Position numbers and translations under genes: made by a program
Assembly (NCBI GenBank): GCA_010015675.1
Contig: ML976980.1
Span: 1,350,362 to 1,414,361 of the forward strand
Direction: 5' to 3'
Length of the DNA: 64,000 nucleotides
DNA from: Byssothecium circinans
Lineage: Eukaryota; Ascomycota; Dothideomycetes; Pleosporales; Massarinaceae
The notes under the pieces: model-generated
Seen by the model: only the letters and a program-made list of their open reading frames with translations
What the model was told of the DNA's origin: nothing
The model's database searches: none
In this document: positions 24,088 through 37,151 of the stretch, in pieces
Position numbering within the stretch: position 1 is the stretch's first letter
Layout: each line of letters begins with the position of its first letter

Positions 24088-25576
24088 TCATAGAGCCATT
24101 CCAGGTTGATTATTGCCCCGAGGAGCAGGCGAAGCAAGCGGCGTTGGAACCTCGACGATAGTAGGCTCCGTGTTAATGGGGTCCGGACGTCTTGGCGCGT
24201 CTTTTACGAGATGCGAATTGCGGTAGTATGCGTCGTAGAAGTCCGAAAAGCGAGGATCGTTAGAGTCTTTGCTATGCGTTGAACCTGGTGCGAGGAGCGA
24301 GCTGTTTGCGCTGCTTTGACGTCTGCCTCCTTCCTTGCTGGCTACGCCCAAGGCAACGGAGTTACGGTCTGAGCTTCCCGGGAAAGAATAATTGTACGAG
24401 CCTGTCGAGGTCGTGCGCTGGTGTGAGGCCGATGTAGATGCGAATGCTGGTGCTGGAAACTGGTACGTGCTGTTGCGCTTGTCGCTGTACACACTGCTAG
24501 CGTCGCTTTCATCGCGTTTATGCGATGGTTCGTATGTGGTTGCGGGCAAGATCAGTACGGGCTGAACAGGTTCAATGGAGGGCACTTTGGAGATAGTCAG
24601 ATTACTCATGTTTTTGTCTACTATATGCTAGAAACGCCGGCAGATGCTTCAAATGAAATCGACTACGTACTCGACTGCGGCCCTCGGTTGTAAGCGACAT
24701 AAGGCGATTTCGAGTTTTCGCTCGGCATTGAGGGCTTCATCGTGTGAGGTTGGAGTGACGAGGATGCGTTGTTCTCCGGCGAGGCGCCTGACATCAATGA
24801 GCCTTCAAAACCTTGGGGCATGGGTAGTTGCGGGGCAACAGGAGCGTAATGTGCGGGTCGGGTCTCATTCTCGTCATCAAATCCAGCAAATGTGGGGGAT
24901 CGGGGAGACTTCGTCAACACTGGCGAAGGAGGAACGTTCAAGTTCATGTTGACATCCACGTTGTGGTTGTGTCGTCCGCTTATTTCAGCTACCGACGGTG
25001 CAAGCCTGAGAGCTGAAGGTGTTCTTCTTTGTGGAGAAGTCGAGGGCAGGGCCTGGGAGTCGCGGTTGGAGTCACGGTTCGTATGCGCCAGCGGGAGATC
25101 GGTGATACTGCTAGCCATCGAGTTGGTCTGAATCTTTGGCGAGTTGTAACCACTGAGAAGCGTTGTTGAACTCATAGAAGGAGAGCCAGCAGGTGATCCA
25201 GCTCTTGAAGTCGGTCGCGACTGTGGGATTCCGGCGTAAAATCCTGCCTCGATAGCGCGCACACCGAAAAGATCACCCTCGTCCTTTTCCCGTTGGTTCA
25301 ATTCCATTTGTTCTTCCCTTGGTCCTGCTTCTTCATTTTGTTTCGCAATAAGCTTCTTCATCCTGTTTCTATTGTCAGATATTGAACTCGATGATGACTT
25401 GTTGCAACGTACTTTCTGCGATCGAAAAGGACTTTGATCAAACCTGCCGTGAGCGTCAAGACCAGTAGACTCACAAATACTATTCTGTTACAGGTCAATG
25501 TCTGCTAAATACACTTCGTTCGCAATACTCACGTGTACTTGTAGGCCAAGTCGAGGTTTCCGAACCAGTTTCCCAT
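24088..25576 (-). CDS. Single-pass membrane-anchored, Ser-rich fungal protein
   Basis: Not recognised by family. Four exons: 25576-25533, 25484-25413, 25362-24671, 24620-24088 (introns of 48, 50 and 50 nt), 446 aa. All three junctions keep frame and use normal splice sites. The N-terminus MGNWFGNLDLAYKYT precedes one clear membrane helix (IVFVSLLVLTLTAGLIKVLF, about aa 16-35), then RRKMKKLIAK and a short charged helix. The remainder is a long, disordered Ser/Pro/Asn-rich cytosolic tail with conserved-looking patches (RFSDFYDAYYRNSHLVKD; VEVPTPLASPAP near the end). The first three exons carry only the membrane anchor. Plausibly a type I or III anchored scaffold or phosphoprotein; the function is unknown. 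Confidence 0.8.
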
Positions 25577-28056
25577 TATGAATTATATATTGTCGTAATT
25601 CTCGAGGTAGCGAAAGCAGATGGGAGCTCTAGGCTCCTCTTGCAGGCAATGATAGACAATATCAAAACAGTGCGAGTGTGGTTGAAACGTTCGCAGGCGC
25701 CCAATGCAGGTGACGAGCATGTGCCAGGCGAGGCGTCCCAAACGGTGATGACTTGATAGAGTTGTTGCAGGGTTCCGAGAATGGCTGGTGAGGATGCACA
25801 ATCCTGGAAGAGCGTTTCAACAACCGGTAGAATGTATCCCCGCGGCGTGAAAGCAAACGGTCGATGCAATGAGGGTAGATCCACAGGCAGGACAAATAGT
25901 GAGAGCTAAAAATGAGCGGATGTGTGATTACGACACCTTGTCAAACGAAAGTCGCCTGGGAGCAGAAGCACACCGGAAAAGAGCGAACAGTTCAGGATGC
26001 GTCGGGGCAGGGCGTAAGTAAAGAGGCAATGCCGTCTCGCGCGCAGGCCGCCGCTACTCAGTGGTCTGCATGAAGCGCTCGATATCGGCGCGGGTCTTTG
26101 GGCGCTTTGATCCTCTCGTCTATATGCGGATGCGAAGACTGGATCTCCATGCTCGTTCGATGAACGAGCCAAAGATCCAATGAACGCCTGCCGTGTATGG
26201 CACGACGCCAAATGTGGCCGGCTGCCCTGCATGAGCTAACTCCTTTAGACTTGTCAGTGTTTTATGGGCCTGTCGATGGAACCCTGCCTAGAAAGACGGT
26301 CTCGAAGCTTCATGAAACCGGCTGGTTCGCTCGTTCAAACTACGATGACTCGTTGACAGCTGTCTGGAAAATAGAGTACTTCGTGGCGGTAGACTTCTCA
26401 ACGTCCAAAATATGTGTGCTATGGATATTTGTTCGCCATTACGTGGAAACAAGGTGACTAGGTAGCAGCGGCAAGCATGCTACGAATCCTTGCGGGTGCC
26501 TATATAGGTAGGGCCTGAGGCAGCGTGATTCGTCGTTTGGGAGTGTACCCCTGATGGATTCTGCGGGAAAGGTACAGGAACGGGTTAGGCAGCTCTCATA
26601 CTGAACATACGGCGCCACTTAGCAGGGAAGTGCGGACTTCCGAACAAAAGAAAACGTAAAAAAGGAGATACGCACGTGATGAGGGCCAGTAAAACTCGGC
26701 ACGAGGCGCGCGTACTTGCGGAGCGTAGTGGATACGGCTGAAACTGGCGTCACGTGCAAATCTCACCCCCAGCGAACCAATAAGGCCCTGACGATGATCT
26801 AAGAAGTGTGTCTATTAGAGAGGGTGGCAAAAAACGTGAGGCCAGCTCCACCCATGCGCGCGAGTATGCTCCATCTAAAGGGACTTCTAGTGATTGCCAT
26901 CACTCCGAGGCGCTTGCCTTAGCACGGTTGTGATCCGTGAATCGATAAATGGTCGAGATTAATCTATCACCGACTGGAGTGTTAGCTCGCGGCGTCACTG
27001 CAGCAGTAGCCAGATTGTGATACAAGACTGGACGCCCGGCATCTGCCCTGTCTGCAGTGCCCTTGACATGTGCGGCACACACTTTGAGGGACGACGTGAC
27101 AGACCCCAAGGTTCTCCGTGCCGCCGTACTCCGTATAGCAGCATCCCGCCGCGTATTCTTCCAAGAGGGAAGAATTGGCATCGGGCACGAGAATAATATG
27201 CAAACCGCCTAAAGACCCTTTACCAGTATCTGCGCATCACGTTGTTGGCCCCAAATGCGGCCGAGCACTATAGCATCGGTGCTTTGTGCATCTCCTTTTC
27301 TCATATTTTCTCATAGTAAACATCACTCCTTGACTCTTCGTGTTTAGTGGGTCAGGCGATTCCGAGAGTGCCGAGCCTGTCAGCGGCAACCGTCGCGCTT
27401 CCCCTGCAGGATGAAATGCAACGGTGCCGATGGTGACAAATGACAAATGACCCTGCAGTAAGAGAGCCTGAGAGGTCAGCTCGCGTCCCCTCGTCGAAAC
27501 CTACCGGCTCTTCTTTGGAGAGTCGAGGCGTCGACTTTCACCGAGGTGGAAATGCGGGTAGAACTTCAGGCCAACGTGTGGTCCATCGAGCTCTTGGCAG
27601 TGAAGAGAGGCTTAATGTGGCGTTGTGGAGAATGTCAGCCCATCCATTAAGACACCAAAAAGCAAAACCTCGTCAACTTCGTCGAAGCGAGCGCTTGCTT
27701 CTTGGATAGGTGACTGGCTTTGTACGATGGCTTGAGGATGGCTGGATGGCTGGTTCTCCATGGATGCGCGCTGCGCCGTGTTTCTGGTTCATTGCCAATC
27801 TCGTGTCCGCTTCGAAGTCTTTTTTGGCGTTGAGGAGTGCGAAGCCGCCGAAGCCGCCTTGGACATGTTTCGGCCTAGGCAGAGATCTGAAGGTGGTTGG
27901 GCTGTCTTGGTGTGCATAGGTGTGCATGTGTGAAGCGTGAAGCGATTCGGCAATGTCAAGAATATGGTGATGGGTGTCGTCATCAGCCGCACCTGCGAAA
28001 ACATCCTAACGAGACCCAACCCGGCTCCTTTTGCACATCTGCACTGTACACTAAAT
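25577..28056. other. 2.5-kb intergenic region
   Basis: No open frame here resembles a known protein. Several frames of 70-110 codons occur on both strands and conflict with each other. I see no terminal repeats or low-complexity arrays of note. The ends should hold the promoters of the two divergent flanking genes. Confidence 0.45.
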
Positions 28057-28854
28057 ATGACTACCAATAAGTCGAAAGTGCTCAAGGTTGAGCCATTGGT
28101 TCGTGTGCAATTTTATTCTCCACATTCGCAAAGTCTAATTTTAGAAGAACTACCAAGACGCGAAATGGGCAACTTTGGTCAAGTAAATGAGATGAAGGGC
28201 CCCTCCAAGATTATTACACGTCGCTGATTTAGGGAATAGGATTACCTATTCTGATCCAGAGGGAACACAGCGGGTTTGGGAATCTGCGGAGCGTTTGACT
28301 CGCCCAAAGGGTTCCGATATCGACGGTGTCGGCGTGGTAGCCCTTCTACAAGACCCTTCCAAGCCTGACGAGTCGCCACGGATTTTACTACAGAAACAAT
28401 GGCGACCACCAGTCAATGCCACCGTGATTGAGGTGCCCGCCGGTCTCATCGATCCCAAGGAATCCCCCGAAGTCTGCGCCGTAAGGGAGCTCAAAGAAGA
28501 GACGGGGTATGTGGGCAAAGCGATTGGCGAAGGCTTTGGCGTTAGCCCTATCATGTTCAATGGTATGCTCCGCACTGTTTGTAACCTGCGATACGCTGCT
28601 GATCTTTAAAAGATCCGGGATTCTGCAACACCAACCTGCGAATGATCCACGTCACCGTTGACTTGTCGCTACCGGAGAACCAAAATCCTCAACCAACGCT
28701 CGAAGATAACGAGTTCATTGAGACATTCTCCGTTCCGCTAAAGGATCTGTGGGCCGAGTGCAAGAAGTTCGAGAAAGAGGGTTATGCCATCGATGCTCGG
28801 GTTGGGACACTCGCCGAGGGAGTTGAGTGTGCCAGACGGTGGAATCTTCATTGA
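28057..28854 (+). CDS. YSA1: ADP-ribose pyrophosphatase-type Nudix hydrolase (Ysa1-like)
   Basis: Hydrolyses ADP-ribose and related nucleoside diphosphate sugars. Four exons: 28057-28098, 28145-28182, 28240-28562, 28613-28854, 214 aa. The start and the 38-nt second exon were reconstructed from frame. They give KVLKVEPL, then DAKWATLVK, then ITYSDPEGTQRVWESAER, which matches the N-terminal part of fungal Ysa1 proteins. The Nudix box is complete: GLIDPKESPEVCAVRELKEETG, with the metal-binding REL..EE. Upstream QKQWRPP and EVPAGLID are typical of the ADP-ribose subfamily. Introns are 46, 57 and 50 nt. Size is normal (about 210-230 aa). The subfamily is well supported; exact substrate choice is not. 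Confidence 0.92.
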
Positions 28855-29519
28855 CGAGCGAATGAGTGTATTCACGCGGGTGTTGAGTCCTACCTAATGG
28901 CTGGTGACCATCATGCCGACCCTACGGTTGAACAGGGCTTGGTTCCAGTGGGAGGCGATGTTTTGATTTTCTTGTACTTCCGCTTCCTACTTAATATTCG
29001 TCTGCCTTCCCACCTCTTCACTTACTTACCCTCTACCCGCTCTCTTACCTTCTAAGACCATCTCCTTTTCAAGCCATTCAAAATTTGAAAGCCACATTTG
29101 CAAAAAACATTTTAGGGGAGAGATATGTTACGGGTTATACATAGGTTTGCCAGAAGCGCCTTATTCCTATTGGTCCGCTTTCGATTCTTCACCACACAGC
29201 TTTCCGCGCCGTGAAATAATACATCCACAATGTTCCGGTCCTCTATCCTTAGAGCGGACATGGCTATACCTTTCCCGACTGCTAGCGTTTGTGGCTTCGC
29301 TTACGCCCGCAACGTATGTGGAGATTCACCTCGTACAAACAACATTCACAAACACCCAGCACCAATCAGCTTTGCAAATCTACTGTTTAGCTGAGGAAAA
29401 AGACTGTCCACGGATTATAATCAAAACTCAAAAGCAAAATTAGCGCACAAGAGCCACCGAATACCGCTCTCACTCTCCCGCCCATTTTCGACGCCAACCG
29501 GCCTAGTCCCTAAATCAAC
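28855..29519. other. Intergenic, no feature recognised
   Basis: About 660 nt between the Nudix gene and the DJ-1/PfpI pseudogene. It is CT-rich near 28975-29065. No gene seen. Confidence 0.5.
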
Positions 29520-30570
29520 ATGTCACCAAAAGCCATCTTACTCATGGCGCCGACTATAGCCACGACCCCACAGAAACCGATATACCCGAGAAGATTTTCA
29601 CGAATGCCAACTCCACCATCACCTTCGCCATTGAAACCGGCCACAAGCGAATAGCCTGTGACTCGCCAAATGCTTATGGGAGCCACAGGCATGCTGCTAG
29701 GAGCCGCAAAGCTGCATACAAGGAGATATAGGCAAGCAAAGAGTTTCAGAACCCTGTATCGTGGGCGGATACTTCTTTCACGCCGCAAGACTACGTTCTC
29801 GTCTTCCTACCCGGTGGTCATGGCAAAGTGGTTCGCCAAGTTATGGACTCGAAGCGCGTGCATGGGTTATTGGCCGCGTAATTTCCTTGCGCTAAAGGTC
29901 TCGGGGAGCTAGAAGTGCTTGGGAGCTATACTGCGTCTTACCACGCCCGACGGGACAAACAGGGTTACCCAGCTAGGATACTGAGTCATACTTTATGCGA
30001 CCTCTTGATTGGCGTACCATGGTGGTAAATTCGTTAATCTAGGATTTTAATTGGCTAAAGCTTAAAAATCTATAACAATATTAAGAAATGTTTTCAAGTT
30101 TAAGACGGAATCATTGCCCGATCCTGATATTTTAGTTACCCTATTGGCTGCTGCCCCTTGTAGAATCGCTGCCGGAACCCTGTTTGTCCCGTCGGGCGTG
30201 GTAAGACGCAGTATGTCATGGCGTACAAACACTCTCCACAGCGAGGGATAAGGATGGGAAGAGTGTGCAGCATGATGTGACGACGACCTCTCTCCAATTT
30301 CATGGGGCAGAGTATATATCAGGGGACAATGCTGTCGATGGGGAATATCGTAAGGCGTATGCGGGTACACCGAGTGCGGAGGTGTATGTGAAAAGAGAAT
30401 TGGATGACCCGGAGACGCAGCACAAGAGTAGTATGAGTTTTGCACCGCAAGTAGGACTTTTTTGGATAAGTGGGTGTATTCGCAAAGAGATGAGGCAGTT
30501 CATGGTCAGAGATAAGAAGTATAATTGCATGTCGGCGAGGTTTCCGCCGGATACGGAGGAGTTGTGCTGA
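29520..30570 (+). pseudogene. DJ-1/PfpI (Hsp31-like) gene, interrupted and decayed
   Basis: Relic of a glutamine-amidotransferase-fold DJ-1/PfpI gene (glyoxalase or chaperone-like family). It begins MSPKAILLMA, then a frameshift near 29548 is needed to reach DYSHDPTE. A TAG interrupts the frame at 29729-29731 just before ASKEFQNP. Next come DYVLVFLPGGHGKVVRQVMDSKRVHGLL, a TAA at 29879-29881 and another frameshift before the nucleophile elbow. Removing a 281-bp insertion (29931-30211) reads AICHGVQTLSTARDKDGKSV across the junction, so the element sits in the Ile codon directly before the catalytic cysteine. The 3' part continues with HDVTTTSLQFHGAEYI...DDPETQHKSS, an apparent unspliced intron at about 30447-30498, and KKYNCMSARFPPDTEEL. 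The gene was once complete and is now certainly non-functional. Confidence 0.88.
29931..30211. mobile_element. 281-bp MITE-like element with 36-bp TIRs and TA target duplication
   Basis: Perfect 36-bp terminal inverted repeats lie at 29931-29966 and 30176-30211, both starting CTGCGTCTTACC inward. Each end is flanked by TA (29929-29930 and 30212-30213). Deleting the element plus one TA restores the host DJ-1/PfpI sequence exactly, which fixes the boundaries. The AT-rich interior has no transposase frame, so this is a non-autonomous element. The TA duplication and TIR structure fit the Tc1/mariner superfamily. Confidence 0.9.
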
Positions 30571-33500
30571 CAGATCTTTGGGATGGTGAAGGAAGTGTTA
30601 GGATAACTATGAGTTAGTGACAATGTCCGAACGAGAGAATCCAATAAGGTTATACGTCCATTATTTGAAGAACTTGCTCTACAGAAGTGTTCATTCGTAG
30701 CGTAGCACACGTCCTAGTACGAAATTTCGGACTTTCTCTCACCATACACTTCCGAGTGTAAAATTTAACCTACTCATCCCATCTTAAACATAGAAGCATT
30801 AGTCAGCAACAGAAGGTTAGCACTATATAAAGGTCCACTTCTTGTTCCTTCTCTTTTCCTTCTTCACACGCTCCTCGCATCGACTTTCGCTAACTAAAAA
30901 AGAAAGTTCAATGACGCATGGCCAGCTGTGTTCTCGTGGCTCTAAAAGATATCGGCATTAAAAACCATGGTGACTATAGCGGATGCCATTCTAATTAAAG
31001 GTCTCTTCGTTGGTTCGCTCGACTAGAATAATAATATGCAACTCTTGCATGTTCTGTTGTTTTCGATTAAAATAGGTCCTCCAGAAACTCCATGGGGACC
31101 GTAATTCAACTTCTGAGCTTTCATGAAGTCTGTTGGATCACTTTCGATTTACAGTTTACGATGGATTTTGGATTACAATTGGATGCAATAGCCCCCAGTT
31201 TACGGTCCTAGAATCAGGATCGTACTCTTTACGTGTTGTTCCTTCCTTGGCCCGAAAGCCTGCATAATACACACAAATTCCAAAAAATGACAGTGAGCTT
31301 TTAAGCTGGGAAAGTTCACACAGCTACAATATAGGGGTTAGTGTTAAGATATAAGTCGGAGGGCTGACTGTCTGCTAAAAGAAGCAATATACAGACACAT
31401 GAGAAAATGTACCCTGGGCTGGGTCTGGCGATAAGGGCTCGCTTGGAAATAACGAACAGAAGATGGCGATGGAGCCCCCGAGTGCCGTTAGAAATGGGCG
31501 TGAGGATAGAATAAACTCGGAGAGCTTCTATGTCTTCGCTCGGCTGTTGCGGAATTAAGGCGGCTAGTCTTTTACGTATGGAATATTAAATGCGGTACAT
31601 GATCGCGAGGGGAGAGGCTCAAGATCATATTCAATGAAAGGGAAACTACTTTCAAAAGCTAATACAATGGCCTAAATGAGGATCCGAGACTCTGCATAAA
31701 TTGATTCCTTGACAATCTCGGGGCTTCTGATATCTTGCGAGAAATGATGCAGTATCTTAATGAGAAGCTGTCCAATAATCCCACTATGGGGACTTTTGTT
31801 TCTGAACCGAGAAAATTTATAAGAAAGCTGGATAATGATTTGGTGAGCGTATTATATGTTAATATAAACGCAGCACCTATCCTAAGTATTTCTCACGCAC
31901 GTCATTTAGTCGAGAAGTTGAAGGCAGGATACTACTATGATCGAGATCAGAGGTTTCGAATGTAGGTATTTTATGGCGGCACTGTTCCACTTAAGTCAAA
32001 ATGCACGAGAAAATGCGTTATATCCGGGAAGAAACGGTCGAGGTCCACCATTTCTGCCATCATGGGCAGTATCAGGCCAAACTATGCTTCACCGATATGC
32101 CGACGTTGATAATTGGGGCGAGCTCAGTCAGAATCATCGACGCACCGGTGTGCACGGAAAACTCCTTAAATACCCCCTCCTCAAGCTTCCAGGTTAAAAT
32201 CTTTCAGTGTTTAACGTGTATACTCTAAAATGATTTGCTATAAAAAACTATTTGGAGGTCCTCATCCCATGATTTCCATACTTTCTCTCCTCTACCTCCT
32301 ATAATTATCAAATCTGAAATGGACGAGACCGATGAGCTTCTGCGCTTCCTTTCAAAATATCCTACTGTCCAGTTAATTTCCGACTTGCTTAGAAAATATA
32401 AACATCCTTTTCCAATTTCACGCTAGAAAAGCAATTGTATACGCAAAATGGATTCGCTTTTCTTCTTCGCGCTTGGAACACTGGAAGCAACATGATACAA
32501 AAGTACATGAGCAAAACGCATGTTTTGCGTGCTTGTGAATGAAAATTGTGCGGCTCTATGAGTTTCCAAAATTACTGTCGTCGAAGTTCAGCAAAACTCT
32601 CCGAAGTATATGGTATGATATTTTTTTTCTCAACTCTAAACCACAAAGCACCAGCGCCGTATGAGCTAAAGCTGCCCAATACATCAACTATAACTCCGCG
32701 AGTTTCTAAGGAGAAGTTTTATATCCGTCGCGAGCGTTCAAGCTTCCCCAAAGTTTGCAAAAATTGCGATATATGGCGAGCCCTCGAGCCTACGATTTCA
32801 CTATGCATCTTTGGCGTTCTCTCGCATCCTTCCTCACAAGGCGATACGGGAACAAGTTCATATCCCGCAAATTATTTTCTGGAAACAGAAGTCTGCCTTT
32901 TGACAGTCCACTACAAAGCAAGCAGTCTGGTTGTATAGTTCAGCCTCTACGCAAGAGCTTACTTCATCCGGCTCTCCTCTCCTCCAGAGGGCTGGGAGCC
33001 TATTAAAAGCGCGGATAATATGTTGCATGGTGGATTATGGTCTTGGATCGAGAAACACTAACAAGACAAGGCAACGACTGGACCCTTTCCGGGCATTAAA
33101 ACAGGTCTAGCAAGAACTTGATAGACCTAGATCGCAAGATTCATCCCTGACATCCTATGTCTCGCTTCCTCCGCCATCTCTCTTTCTGAACCCATCACTA
33201 TCCTTATCTTCAAAAGCACTGCAGAAGATTTTATGTGCGAACTACCGCGATTTTAGTATTTAAAACTGCCGCCTCCCGAGTCATGTGGGAGTTGCTCACA
33301 ATGATCTCTCAACTCCTTAAAAGAAGATTTGTAACTATAAGAAAACTTTACAGGAGTGTGCAATGTGCGCCTCTGTCTCTATGCTTGTCTGTCCAGTCGA
33401 AGTTTGGAATTTCTTGGCGGTATTTACATGAGGTTTGCTTTGCCGATAACAATGGATACGCTCCTATCATGCGCTTGGAGCTTTAAGTTCACACCATGCC

Positions 33501-36500
33501 AACATGTTATTCACTCTAAATATTTTCCGAAGACAAGACTACTTAGGTATACGTAGCTCTCGCTCCCTTCCCCTGAAAAAGCGACGCTCCAATAATGACA
33601 TTACAAAAACGCGATGTGTTTTGCACCTCTACGTCAGAAAATATTATCACAATCAGTGGCTCAAGAAGCCTGAAGAGACAGTTTCCCATCTTCCTCTACT
33701 GTCTTCTTCTCTCTGTCCCCTTTTCGCTCCCCTCAAGCGACTCGGTGTGAAACAGTGGAATACAGAATCCGCAATGCACAACACATGTGTTGATCTGAAC
33801 CTCGAACCGAAAACTCCACCATAAAGTTCGATTTTCAGCTATCTAGCGCTTATGACGAATACTCGGTATGGGTCAAGTCTTTCCCTTTAAATTTACGCAG
33901 ATCGCCATCTGAGAATACCAAAAATCAGAGGGGATCGCCTTAACGGACCACCATTAATTTATCTTTCACATTTAATTCGAAAATCGGAGGAGTAGCCATG
34001 CATGGCACTCCGTCTGCTCGTCTCCATAAATAACAAAATATTTCCGCCTATGTCGTCCTGGCGAAATATCAAAAACGGAATTCCAACAACAATTATGTCA
34101 GAAGAAGAAACGAAACAAACTCACTTCCTCGCAATATTTTCAGAAGGACGTATCGATCTATCTCATGAAGTTCCAGCTCCTCCAAAACACTCACTGTTCG
34201 TTCGCATGGAATTGCGAGTGTGCGACGCGAAAAACCGCTGATATTATTCCACGCTGGGAACTGCAGAAGCCGACGTCAACAACCTGCATTCCGGCAAGCG
34301 ACTGAGTCTGAAAATAGTGCCGAAACACCGAAAAATGACTGCCTTGGCGTATATGGAGCTCTGTTTTCCTTCCTCCCTCCGTCTGAAAACGGCATGGATC
34401 GCATTGAATGATCAGTCCCTCTCTCTTGGACTAAAAGCATGGAGTATTTCTATTTATGTTCTCCCCGAGAAGTGCCGACAATCGGTTGCTCAGGTCGTTG
34501 CTGTCTTGAAGCTTCTGGAAAGTGAGCACTAAGAACTCCTAGACGATTGTTACTATGAGAATGCGAAAACATTGTTAGTCATGTGTCCTCGCCTTCTCTT
34601 TCTTGGAAAGAATCTACTGCTACATATATTTTGCCACCAGATGTATGGCTCGCGAGCCTGCGAACAAAATGTCGAACCTACAGTCAAATGTGTGGAATTT
34701 GGATCTTGAGAAAATTTACAAGAGTCGTCAAGGAGCTCGGTCCATGAGTGTCTGTACTAGAACACTATCGACCTTTTCTGCATGGTACTCTCTTCCGTCC
34801 CTCTTCTAAATCCACTGGGTACAAAAACTCAAATTCCACTACCGTGATGTCTGCGAGTCCTTCGGGAGTTCACAAACGAAGACATTTGACCGCGATGACT
34901 GTTTGACTATCCTAAAAGTTAATCTGTTGTATCTGATGCGATGACCGTTCCCCCCCTCCCTTGTTTTACCTTTCACAGAATCCTGTGGACCACGAAGAGT
35001 ACCGTACGATGTTGCCACGAGTCCCTGTCTCCGCCCCCTCTTCCCTCCTTACGTCTTCTCTCTCTAGCCCGCTCTCCCAACAGAATAGTCAAATCAATGA
35101 TATTATCCACGGGCAAATTTATAAGGACAGGTGGAAAAAACCAATGTCCGGAGCTCTGAAAACTGTCGACTATCTGCTGTATGGAACCGGATCAGACGTC
35201 CAAAGAATAATCAACACCTCCTCCCTCCAACCACTTAAAAAATAAAGAATTCGAAATTTCACAAAACCATGCTGGTCTGCAGAATTAAATCCTTTGAGCA
35301 ACTATTATATGTCCAGGGCCCAGGAGTCCAAAGAATCACCTCATAGCGTCATGCGAAATTGCGATGTGCTGTTTTCTTCAAAAACGAAAACACACGCTAT
35401 ATCACGACATGGAAAATTAGCGGACGAAAAACTATCTAAAGACATCTACATGACCCAGGACTCGAGAAAAAACATTCCACTGCAATGTCATGCCCTGTCT
35501 GTCCGCTCAGTTCCAGAACCGATCCCTTTGGATGCAAATGAAGTACATCGGACCACCTAAGCCAAGAATCGGAACGTGTGTTCGTACACGCCATGCGAAG
35601 AGATATCGAGAGGAAAAAATGTAGTGTATCCGTACAACTCAATATTAAAAGAGAACTGGACCACGCTGATGGGAAGAGAACCTCGAACCTCGCCCCCATA
35701 AACAATCCTCGCGGTACCGCTACAAAACACTCCGCGATCGACGTCATGCCGGAAGTTGGAACTGTGGAATTTAAACCACCCTATCTCTTACTTATCCTTT
35801 GAACGAAAACTTTTGCCCGTCTACGGAAAATGTCTGAAGACACCGCGCATGACCTTCTCGAGCTCGAAAACGACAGGGACGGTTCAACATGTCCAGGAGC
35901 GCGAAAAGTGAAATTACGCCTCGTCCATGAGAGAGGCCTGCGCGTGCAGCTACCTCGTGTCTTAAATTTCCTCGCCCCACCTTTCATGGAGGGAGTGTTG
36001 TGGTTTGGATTCCGCGGGACTTGGGGGATATAAACGAGGACCAGAATGGTGAATGTGGAAACGTGACAGGGCGTCAGAATGTTTATTGAAGCGAACGTGT
36101 TCGTGAGCACGAAAAAGGTATGATTTCGACGGCGATGGAGGTCGTGTGCCCCGCGCAGACCTCAATATTCACCAAAAATCTATCGTCACAAATCAGCATG
36201 GCGGGAAGACCAGACCAGCAAAGTCCAAAACCCCTACTCACAGCCCAGAGAGTCAGCAAACAAAATCCTATGTTGCAGAACTTTTATGAGCAGACGACTT
36301 CAGACTCTTTCCAAAACGGTAGTTGCAGACTACACATGCGTGGGGCGAGATCGCGGCCGCGAAGGAGAAAAACCATCCAAACCCCCAAGTTCATGTCTGC
36401 GAGACGCGCGAGACGATGTTTCCAAAAGAGGCGAGCGAGTATTTCTCTTCCTCCTGATATATATATATTCAATGATAAAGATATATGGTTTAATAACATG

Positions 36501-37151
36501 GAGTGAGTGCTGTGGGGGAGATAGAAATTATCTCTCAAGGCGGAGCATGTCTTTGCGAAGAACTTACCAAAAGAACACCTCGCATATAACATATGGGAGG
36601 GGCGTCTTCCGCGGCCCTGTATCTCTCTTAATGTTTTTATACAAGAGAAAGCAGGAAAGACGAATCTTTGAAGCATATGAGTGGGGAACTCTGTGTCAGA
36701 ACGATGGAACTTCCATACTCCGAGCACGAGAAGGCCATGCATGAGTGGGAGGAATCCGAGATTTTTGCGAAATAGGGGAAATTGTTGGGGATATTTATGA
36801 GAATCTTGCAGAGTTGAAGTTTGATTTTTTAAAAATGAATAGATGCGTCTTTTGATGTGAGAGGTGTGGCTCGAATCAGATGTTACGGAAAGGGATGAGG
36901 TTCAAAAGGGGTTCAACAAACATCTCATGTTAGTGTGCTGCTTTAAGGGTTCCAAGAATATGTACGATGGAGGTGGCAGCGCTCAACACAATAATCAAAT
37001 CCGTGACGCGATCTCGGGATCCACCAAAACTGGAAAGTCGAGGCGATATATCTGTCAAAGCAGTCCTCGTGTCACTCTATAACAAGCTGGCACAAGACAT
37101 ACCATTCCATTACAACCCCAAGCGAATTGTCACATGCGGCGGGAAGACCCT
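30571..37151. other. 6.6-kb region without recognisable genes
   Basis: This is the longest gene-free stretch of the window and is more AT-rich than its neighbours. Open frames are short (at most about 150 codons) and none resembles a known protein. Between about 31.7 and 35.4 kb every frame of 60 codons or more is on the + strand. CT-rich leader-like blocks recur on that strand (near 30840, 32275, 33150, 33690, 34370, 35030), some followed by short ATG frames, for example a 35-codon one at about 32318 starting MDETDELLRFLSKY. I saw no TIRs, LTRs or polymerase motifs. It may be old decayed repeats or contain unannotated non-coding transcripts. Confidence 0.5.

Noticed and set aside
25906..26232. 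Apparent similarity between minus-strand readings at about 25.95 kb and 44.35 kb (NCSLFS)
   Set aside because: The matching DNA is short and interrupted; too weak to call a shared repeat without an alignment.
36286..36744. Pair of 152-codon frames on opposite strands
   Set aside because: They overlap each other almost completely, match nothing known, and lie in the gene-free AT-rich region.
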